From: a virus
Strand: one strand, 5' to 3'
DNA length: 62,078 bases
Virus record (IMG/VR): IMGVR_UViG_3300045425_000063
Span: 1-62,078 of that record
The notes under the pieces are model-generated. The model made no database searches. It was not told where the DNA came from and saw only the letters and a program-made list of their open reading frames with translations. The first letter of the stretch is position 1, and each line of letters starts with the position of its first letter. Below are positions 55,565 to 62,078 of the stretch, one piece after another. Both the position numbers and the translations under genes were made by a program.

Positions 55565-56872
55565 TTACCTACTAACCTCTTCCCAGTCCATAGAACCAAC
55601 TACAGTATCACCATTACCATTAGAAGCAATCACAAGACTAATTTCATAAGGTGTTGATGTTAGTCCATTTCTTTCCAACTGAAACTTAAAGAGTGCTTCT
55701 CGGGGTATATCAATTTGAGTTGATCCTTGATTTGAAGCAGTAAAAAATCCACTCGCAAGTATTCTTCCGCCAGTATGAGAAGTTCCAGTAATGTTATAAT
55801 TCACAGAACTATCATCACCAGCACTTACCCAATCTCCTCCTGCAGTAGTTCCAGTTGCCCTAATCTGCCAATTATAAGCACCGGTAGTGATTGGCATTGC
55901 TGAAAGTGCCGTGAGAATTACAATCGCATCTAAATTATTTGGAGAAGTTTTGAGACGCAAACTAATAATAGGATAAAATGTTCCGGCGGTTTCTAGAGTT
56001 CTTGGTGTTGTGATTGGTATTCCTACTGCCTGCTGTATTCCATTAAGATTATAACCACCCTCCGAAATTACTGAAGAACAAATCTGTTTAAGTGTGCTTG
56101 AACTTGTAGTAATTCCAGTATTGGCAATCTCATATCTTATTGGAAGTGATGCTGTTGTAATATAAGTTGATTCAATTATGTTTGCGTGATGAAATGAATG
56201 ACAGTGAATAAACTTTCCATCAATCACAAAACCTATTCTTACTGTCCCAACACCCAACCATTCAATATCCATCCATAATATTTCTGCTTTGGATGGGTTT
56301 AATGTAATACCAGAAAGACCAGTACCGTCTAATTTATCAACATTCCAGTCTTCCTGTGCAACTCTTGTTGTTGTTCCAAGAGATAAACTTTTCTCTACAA
56401 AATATGCAGTATCCCCATCAACCTCAAAATACATTCCATTATCAGCACCAAAATATCCAACTCTTTGACGAAGATTTGTTTTCTTGGGGTTCATCACAAA
56501 TGTATTCAATACCAATAATGACTTGCCAGGTTGATATGCGAATACTTTTGTTGTTTCTCTAATCACAGAACAACCGGCAGTAGTTCCAATACCTATATTA
56601 ATTAAACCTTGTGTAGTTACAAATCCAACTGTAGAACCAGTTCCTACAACTAAACTACTCCAGAGATTATTGTCCTTATATCTGTGAGAACTATCAAAAA
56701 GTGTGAGTGGGTTTGATACTCTAGTTCTTCCAAATGCATCCGAATTTATAGTTACCGGAAATCTATTATTTTCATCTACAACTTCACCATCCCTGGTTGC
56801 AATTAAAGGTACTTCAAAAAGACTTCTTTCTTGATTTAGAAAGTCTTGATTTACTTTATTCCACTGTGCCAT
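55565..56872 (-). CDS. Cyanophage structural protein between genes 20 and 21
   Basis: The 435-resid protein begins MAQWNKVNQDFLNQERSLFE and is Thr/Gly/Ser-rich with a beta-sandwich pattern (SDAFGRTRVSNPLTLFDSSH, YFVEKSLSLGTTTRVAQEDW). I recognise it as a conserved structural type in T4-like cyanophages at this locus. It has no T4 counterpart that I can name. It may be a head fibre or decoration protein. Confidence 0.7.
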   Translation of the reverse strand: MAQWNKVNQDFLNQERSLFEVPLIATRDGEVVDENNRFPVTINSDAFGRTRVSNPLTLFDSSHRYKDNNLWSSLVVGTGSTVGFVTTQGLINIGIGTTAGCSVIRETTKVFAYQPGKSLLVLNTFVMNPKKTNLRQRVGYFGADNGMYFEVDGDTAYFVEKSLSLGTTTRVAQEDWNVDKLDGTGLSGITLNPSKAEILWMDIEWLGVGTVRIGFVIDGKFIHCHSFHHANIIESTYITTASLPIRYEIANTGITTSSSTLKQICSSVISEGGYNLNGIQQAVGIPITTPRTLETAGTFYPIISLRLKTSPNNLDAIVILTALSAMPITTGAYNWQIRATGTTAGGDWVSAGDDSSVNYNITGTSHTGGRILASGFFTASNQGSTQIDIPREALFKFQLERNGLTSTPYEISLVIASNGNGDTVVGSMDWEEVSR

Positions 56873-56874
56873 TA

Positions 56875-57195
56875 TTAATCAATCCATTCTAATTTTGCGG
56901 GATGGTATCTTTTTGTGCTTCTAATATCAGTATTTTTTTCCATAGATGGATAAATTTGATGAACAACTGCTCCTGGATATTCCCCTTGAAGTTGTTCACC
57001 TAATTTTTGCCTTGACGGAATTCCATTTTCAGAAACTAATTCCATCCTATAAAGATTTCCATTCCACAAAACATCCGCAGTATATCCTTCTCCAAATGAA
57101 GATTGATCTGGTTGATCAGAATTTATATAAAGATTTCCATTAAAGTCACCTGAAATATTTATTGATTCTGAGATGAATTGTTTAAAGGATTTCAT
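56875..57195 (-). CDS. Putative internal head protein with capsid-targeting N-terminus
   Basis: The 106-residue protein starts MKSFKQFISESINISGDFNG; MKSFKQFISES matches the T4 capsid-targeting sequence with an FIxE site for gp21. The rest is a beta-rich basic/acidic domain (YTADVLWNGNLYRMELVSEN). It lies next to the prohead genes, which supports packaging into the head core. The TAG of the previous gene is directly followed by this ATG. Confidence 0.65.
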   Translation of the reverse strand: MKSFKQFISESINISGDFNGNLYINSDQPDQSSFGEGYTADVLWNGNLYRMELVSENGIPSRQKLGEQLQGEYPGAVVHQIYPSMEKNTDIRSTKRYHPAKLEWID

Positions 57196-57351
57196 CTACT
57201 CTTGATCCTCTGCGCCAAAAAGATTAGCAGCTGCCGCTGGTCTCAGAGTATCAATTTTTTCCGCAGACTTAGCAAATAAAATATCTTTAATTTTATCACT
57301 AATTTGTGACGGCGATTCATCTGTCAGAATCATATCCATGAGTTCATCCAT
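57196..57351 (-). CDS. gp67-like prohead core peptide
   Basis: A 51-codon gene encodes MDELMDMILTDESPSQISDK, then a helix with AKSAEKIDTLRPAAAANLFG. T4 gp67 has the same place between genes 20 and 21, a similar acidic start and an Ala/Lys helix. Small proteins of this form are found at this site in cyanophages. It probably helps form the prohead core. Confidence 0.65.
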   Translation of the reverse strand: MDELMDMILTDESPSQISDKIKDILFAKSAEKIDTLRPAAAANLFGAEDQE

Positions 57352-57381
57352 AGTTTTAAAAAATAATTAACTATACTTTAT

Positions 57382-59055
57382 TTAGATTCCTTTTTCTGTT
57401 GGAGGTTCCATAGACTTTTCATCTACTCCTGGATCCATAGGAACTTGTCCTGATGATCCGTTACTAGAATCACCTACCATCATGGGCATTCCTGTATTTG
57501 GGTCAATTGGAGCATTAGGATCTGGAATTTTTCCAGACTTAATTTCTTTTTCGATTAAAATATCTTGCTCCACAATTTCTTCATCAGTTTGACGTAGAAT
57601 TTTCCTTCTTACATAATCTTGCGAATAATATTTGCCAATATAAGGTTCTGCTGTTGCAGCCATATTCAATCTTTCAGTCATTAATTCTGCTTCTTTTAAT
57701 TCAGAGAAATGATTATCATATAAGAAATCATATTGAATATGCTCTCTCATAATTTTCCAATCATCTGGAGTAATTATATTCTTAAGAATTAATTGAGTTT
57801 TGAGCATATCACTAAACATATTGGAAAATCTTTTTCTCAATCTTCCAACAAATTTTGTGAATTTTAATTCATCTCTTAAAATTTCAGATGAACGTCCAAG
57901 ATTAAACCCACCTTCTCCACCTATTCTTGTTGGAGGAACATTTAGTGAACGATAGAGTTTTTCTTGAAAATACTTAATATCAGTGATTTCGCCAAGATTT
58001 TGCCCACCAGGAAGTGTAGTAATTTCAGTTCCGCGCCCACCTTCTCTGCGTGGTAACCAAAAATCTTCCATCATACTCATAAATTTCTTATCATCACGAA
58101 TTTCCCCGGTATTTGCATCATACACAAGTTTATTGCGATATCGCATCATAACATCGCGGAGATATTGTTCTGCTTTTACTTTAGGTAAATTACCAACATC
58201 AATGTAGAAGATTCTACGTTCTGGTGCCCTTGATATTCGATAAATTACTAAAGAATCTTCAATCATTCTAAGTTGATTGAGTGATTTTATTGCTTTATGC
58301 AAATATGACAGACAAATTCCTTTATTTCTATCTACCAAACCTGAAGTACAGTAGGAAACTGAATCTCTTGCAATCTTTACTCCGGCATTTTGTGTTGGTG
58401 AAGAAGTGGGTTGACCTCCCATCGCCCCAACCGGATAAGAAGATTTTGGATTGTATATAAAATATTCTTCAATTACAGGGAAATCATAATCCATAGGATT
58501 ATCAACATTACTTTTTGCGTAATTTGAATTATCGTTTGGTTTCTTTTTTTGTTGCCGCACATAACGCATTTTCATTGCGTCAATATAACGAAGTTCCTGT
58601 ATTCCTTCTTGAGGTTTTTTTAAATCTATAACCTTGTGATAATAAAGTCTACCATCAATGTACCAATTTCTATAAATTTCATGAGATTTTTTATCGAAAT
58701 CTAAAAGTTCAAGAATATATTTAAATTCTTCTCTTATTTTTTCCTTTATTCCATCACTTGCATTTAAATTGGATAATTCAATTTTTATTGGGGAATCATT
58801 AGTATCTGATACAATTGCTTCATTTACAATATCTTCAATAGCACTATCAACTTCCGGATGAAGTGCCATCTCACGATATCTTTTTATCATCTCAAATTCA
58901 GTTCTGTAGACACCTTCTATGTCTACATAAGAACCAAAAAACCCACTAGTCAAATAATGATCAACCCCGTCCTCGTTGTTAGGAGCGACGGGGGATACTA
59001 CTGTGGGTGATTGAGTTTGTGTATCTTCAATTGAAAATCCAAATAATTTTGCCAT
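57382..59055 (-). CDS. 20: Portal vertex protein gp20
   Basis: The 557-residue protein has EFEMIKRYREMALHPEVDSA, IEDIVNEAIVSD, YHKVIDLKKPQEGIQELRYI, VIYRISRAPERRIFYIDVGN and LYRSLNVPPTRIGGEGGFNL. These are portal motifs used for cyanophage phylogeny. It forms the dodecameric DNA gate and initiates head assembly. Length is near T4 gp20 (524); the C-terminus has an extra Pro/Gly-rich tail. Confidence 0.97.
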   Translation of the reverse strand: MAKLFGFSIEDTQTQSPTVVSPVAPNNEDGVDHYLTSGFFGSYVDIEGVYRTEFEMIKRYREMALHPEVDSAIEDIVNEAIVSDTNDSPIKIELSNLNASDGIKEKIREEFKYILELLDFDKKSHEIYRNWYIDGRLYYHKVIDLKKPQEGIQELRYIDAMKMRYVRQQKKKPNDNSNYAKSNVDNPMDYDFPVIEEYFIYNPKSSYPVGAMGGQPTSSPTQNAGVKIARDSVSYCTSGLVDRNKGICLSYLHKAIKSLNQLRMIEDSLVIYRISRAPERRIFYIDVGNLPKVKAEQYLRDVMMRYRNKLVYDANTGEIRDDKKFMSMMEDFWLPRREGGRGTEITTLPGGQNLGEITDIKYFQEKLYRSLNVPPTRIGGEGGFNLGRSSEILRDELKFTKFVGRLRKRFSNMFSDMLKTQLILKNIITPDDWKIMREHIQYDFLYDNHFSELKEAELMTERLNMAATAEPYIGKYYSQDYVRRKILRQTDEEIVEQDILIEKEIKSGKIPDPNAPIDPNTGMPMMVGDSSNGSSGQVPMDPGVDEKSMEPPTEKGI

Positions 59056-59086
59056 AATTAAAGTTTAACTTTATTCAACTTATTTA

Positions 59087-59677
59087 TTAACCCTGGGCAT
59101 TAGTATTTCCAGGAACTTCAGGTGTCCAATATTGAACTTGGAATTCTACTGTGAATTCTTCAATTGTATCTGAAGTATCATATGATAAATCAATTTGTGA
59201 AATATTAGTGGGAAATATATCATAAAACTTATATTGTGCAATTGGTCTTAATCCAGTTCCTTCTGCGGCACCAAATCCAGTTGCAGATACATTTCTTCCT
59301 AATTGCTTTACAATAGCAGTTGACATATAGTCTGCTGGATTAGTAGCACCACTTGCCTCACCATATTGACCAACTAGTTGCATCCAAGATTCCATTCCAT
59401 TGCGGATTGAAAAATCTTCATCATTAATTACTGTTACTGTCCAAGTATCAAATGTTCTATCACCAGCGACCTTGAAAATACGACCTCTAAAAGGAACATC
59501 AATCGGTGCTATATTTGAAGCGGGAAGGGCAGCTGCTTTACATAAAATTGAAAAAGTATCATTATCTTGACCTAGAGTAACTCCTCCAGGTAGATTTTCA
59601 ATAAATACTTCAAATAGATTAGGGCGAGCACCACCACCCTTTAGAGTAGATTTAAATTTTGAAAGTGTGTTAGCCAT
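59087..59677 (-). CDS. 19: Tail tube protein gp19
   Basis: The 196-residue protein has ARPNLFEVFIENLPGGV, DVPFRGRIFKVAGDRTFDTW, TVTVINDEDFSIRNGMESWM and EEFTVEFQVQYWTP. It stacks into the inner tail tube. The length is similar to T4 gp19 (163) plus a short insertion. It lies between gp18 and gp20, in normal order. Confidence 0.95.
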   Translation of the reverse strand: MANTLSKFKSTLKGGGARPNLFEVFIENLPGGVTLGQDNDTFSILCKAAALPASNIAPIDVPFRGRIFKVAGDRTFDTWTVTVINDEDFSIRNGMESWMQLVGQYGEASGATNPADYMSTAIVKQLGRNVSATGFGAAEGTGLRPIAQYKFYDIFPTNISQIDLSYDTSDTIEEFTVEFQVQYWTPEVPGNTNAQG

Positions 59678-59712
59678 TGTTGAATTCCTCCTTTGTAATT
59701 AATTTATGTAAA

Positions 59713-62078
59713 TCAAACTGTTCCAGCGACTTCTTCAAACGAAACACCAGTTCTGGTTGCAACGAATGTAAGAGTTACATAATTAATTGATTTTGCAGGT
59801 TTTAAGAAAATATCTGCTCTAAATTCATTATTATCAATAATATCAGGAGTATTATTGGTTTCATCACATTTTACCAAGAAACCATAAAGACCTCGTTTTG
59901 CTTGAACATCACGAAGATAAGGTTCAACCACATTTACAAAGTTTGCTCTTGTAATCTCATCATTTAATTCAAATAGTTGTGCTTGGGCAAGTCTTTCTAA
60001 TGCTTGCTCAACTGTGAGGAATAAACGACGAACATTGATTCTATCAAAAGCGGAAGCATATCCAAGAGCAGTTTTATCGCCAAAAAGAAGAATTCCTATA
60101 CCAGGTTGATTAACAATTGAATTAACTCTTAGTGGATAAAGTTGATCTCTTTGTGCTTTATTTGGATTATATGCTAGTTTAATTGCATTGTTTAGAATTC
60201 CTCTTTGCTGACCTGCAGGAGAGAACCAAGGATATGCAAAAATGCTAGTGCGAACCATTAATCCGGCAATATCCGCATTACATGGAATATATCGGAACTT
60301 ATTATTAAACCTATCATAGGTATACTTATATCCACTATCAAATACTGCGTAAGATGTAGAAGATAATGGGGAGAAAAATTCAATAATGTTATCGGTTTGA
60401 GTATTTGAATTTGTTACATCAACAACATCTGACCTATGTGGTGAAATAACTGCAACGCAATCTTTTCTTTGATTTGCAATTGATATTAAGTTATTTGCTT
60501 TAGCCTGTGACTCAAATTTATTCCCAAGTCCAGGTCCCATAATTAAATAGTCTACTGCAATTTCATCTCTATTTGAGAATAAATTGTATGAAGTAAGTAA
60601 ATCACCAAGAGTCGCTACCATACTACCAGAAGTAGAATAATCTTTCCCTCCACTCAAATTATAAGATACATTTCCAAGAGCACTGAATGTTTTACCTTGT
60701 GTTTCAGTATTCCACGACCCACCTGTAGTGGAAATTCCTGCAAAAGTTCCTAAACCAGCAAATCCTGTTTGAACTACAATTTCATTTGTATTTGTATTAT
60801 CGGAAGGATTATCTCCAACATAAAGATAGTTGGAATATAAACCAATATAGTCTTTCCACCAATTTCTTTGCGGAGAATTAACTGCTGAAATAGCATCAGA
60901 TCCTTTTGAAAGACCAATATGCTTTTCGAGTAAATTACCTTGAATACCTGTGACTGATCCCGTATCATCAATTACTACTACGTGTATTTCATCATTCTTT
61001 GAGTTTCGTTCTATTGCATATTGACTTGTTCCTGGCTTGGGAGCAATTGATCTCCAAAAAATAGAAGTGTTGGTGAGACTAAGAGTTTGTTCATCGTACC
61101 AATCTTTTACTGTAACCACAGATTGACCGGTTTGAGAACCAACAATTGCTCCATTATCATTTCTGAAGTAAAGAGTTTTGCCAACTACAATTGATGAAGT
61201 TTCACTTTTTTGTGCATAGGTAATTGGAGTTTCTGTGGAAGCAATTGAAACGGAATTTGTAAATTGAATTGCAGTTCCACTAACAACAGTTACTCCGAGA
61301 CCAGCCGAAATTGTTATTGATGTTGATCCAACTCCTGCAATAGAAGCATTAGTAGCAACTCCTGTAATTGAAAACTTATTTTGTGTATTTAATATTTGAG
61401 TTAAATCACCTCCACTTATATAAAGTGTAGTGGCGCCATCACTTGCACCGATGCTTACAATTCTATTTGTAACTGTATTGTAACTAGTAAAGGCAGATGA
61501 AACTCTAGATGTAATTTTAACATCTATTGTTGAAGGATTAGTGCCAGATGAAGTTGTATTTACACCAGTAATAATTCCCTTCAGAAATCCATTAAATGTT
61601 GTTGGTGTACCGTTTTGAAGAATAGTTGTTCCGCTTATATCAACTGTAACACCATAACCAACTGTTGCACCAATTCCCGAAAGATTAGCAGTATTAATTC
61701 CGATAATTTGATCTGCTTTATCATCAATTACACAAACTTTGAGATTGTTTGCCCAAGATCCTGGATTTTTGGCGGCGAAAATATAGTTTGCTACATCATC
61801 TGCAAAATTTGCTTCATAATCATCAAAGTTTTTGATTTTTAATGATGGTTCTCCAGTCGTTGAGACTCCAGAAGAATTGCGAATTGCATTGGCGTTCACT
61901 AAAGTGTTGCCATCAGTTCTCACTACTTTAAGAACACCACCATATGAAAGGTATGATGATGCACTCATCCAATATTCATACTGAGCATCTGTGGAAAATG
62001 GTTTTCCAAATACATTAATTAATTGTTGTTCAGTGGTTATATCAATTGGTTCATCCACAGGACCAATCGCAAAAGGTC
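59713..62078 (-). CDS. 18: Contractile tail sheath protein gp18 (5' end outside the window)
   Basis: The frame stays open to the right edge, where PFAIGPVDEPIDI is read before any start, as in the sheath N-terminal region. It encodes at least 787 residues, more than T4 gp18 (659), and ends with the conserved core (LRVNSIVNQPGIGILLFGDK, ALERLAQAQLFELNDEITRA, NYVTLTFVATRTGVSFEEVA). The middle holds extra Gly/Thr/Ile-rich beta domains. It contracts to inject DNA. Confidence 0.95.
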   Translation of the reverse strand, partial: PFAIGPVDEPIDITTEQQLINVFGKPFSTDAQYEYWMSASSYLSYGGVLKVVRTDGNTLVNANAIRNSSGVSTTGEPSLKIKNFDDYEANFADDVANYIFAAKNPGSWANNLKVCVIDDKADQIIGINTANLSGIGATVGYGVTVDISGTTILQNGTPTTFNGFLKGIITGVNTTSSGTNPSTIDVKITSRVSSAFTSYNTVTNRIVSIGASDGATTLYISGGDLTQILNTQNKFSITGVATNASIAGVGSTSITISAGLGVTVVSGTAIQFTNSVSIASTETPITYAQKSETSSIVVGKTLYFRNDNGAIVGSQTGQSVVTVKDWYDEQTLSLTNTSIFWRSIAPKPGTSQYAIERNSKNDEIHVVVIDDTGSVTGIQGNLLEKHIGLSKGSDAISAVNSPQRNWWKDYIGLYSNYLYVGDNPSDNTNTNEIVVQTGFAGLGTFAGISTTGGSWNTETQGKTFSALGNVSYNLSGGKDYSTSGSMVATLGDLLTSYNLFSNRDEIAVDYLIMGPGLGNKFESQAKANNLISIANQRKDCVAVISPHRSDVVDVTNSNTQTDNIIEFFSPLSSTSYAVFDSGYKYTYDRFNNKFRYIPCNADIAGLMVRTSIFAYPWFSPAGQQRGILNNAIKLAYNPNKAQRDQLYPLRVNSIVNQPGIGILLFGDKTALGYASAFDRINVRRLFLTVEQALERLAQAQLFELNDEITRANFVNVVEPYLRDVQAKRGLYGFLVKCDETNNTPDIIDNNEFRADIFLKPAKSINYVTLTFVATRTGVSFEEVAGTV

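Noticed and set aside
1-62078. CRISPR arrays, insertion sequences or rRNA genes
   Set aside because: No regularly spaced direct repeats, transposase genes with terminal repeats, or rRNA-like sequence were seen.

Overview
The window is a stretch of a T4-like cyanophage genome (a myovirus of marine Synechococcus or Prochlorococcus). The evidence is the T4 replication and head gene set in the usual cyanophage order, plus host-like genes: two high-light-inducible proteins, PstS, a cyanobacterial SLH/OprB porin, class Ia ribonucleotide reductase, CobS, Hsp20 and MazG. Almost everything is on the minus strand. Plus-strand genes are four short overlapping genes at the left edge and one GIY-YIG nuclease near 17.5 kb. 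The window starts inside a small gene and ends inside the tail sheath gene.

Left accessory region (1-19 kb). A staphylococcal-type nuclease faces a lysozyme/C39-peptidase pair. Next come an hli cassette, pstS with a PHO box, and a porin. A seven-gene sugar cluster (5.7-12.4 kb) encodes Gmd, an Fcl/ColC-type epimerase-reductase, a DegT-fold enzyme whose PLP lysine is replaced by histidine (as in ColD), a DUF4254-like protein and three known or possible glycosyltransferases. I infer that the phage makes a GDP-linked deoxyhexose, most likely GDP-colitose, and transfers it to a surface glycan. A cluster of eight tRNA genes (12.9-14.9 kb) also carries an orphan Phd-like antitoxin, a Cys-rich protein and an HNH endonuclease. 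Small conserved phage genes and a secreted tail-type lysozyme follow.

Core region (19-62 kb). Reading right to left, in the direction of transcription, the order is gp18, gp19, gp20, a gp67-like peptide, head accessory proteins, gp21, gp22, gp23, gp3, UvsY, UvsW, an Sm-like protein, gp55, gp47, gp46, a CobT-like VWA protein, CobS, gp45, gp44, DNA-metabolism genes of unknown role, a DruA-like protein, gp62, RegA, Hsp20, gp43, UvsX, a 2OG hydroxylase, gp41, MazG, structural genes with late promoters, gp61, NrdA and NrdB.

Regulation can be read from the DNA. Candidate early genes have sigma70-type promoters (TTGAC-type -35, 17-bp spacer, TATAAT-type -10). Virion genes have T4-type late promoters (TATAAATA). 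Several early promoters are nested inside the terminator of the preceding gene, and three -35 boxes contain the preceding gene's stop codon. All functional calls come from reading the sequence; no database search was run.
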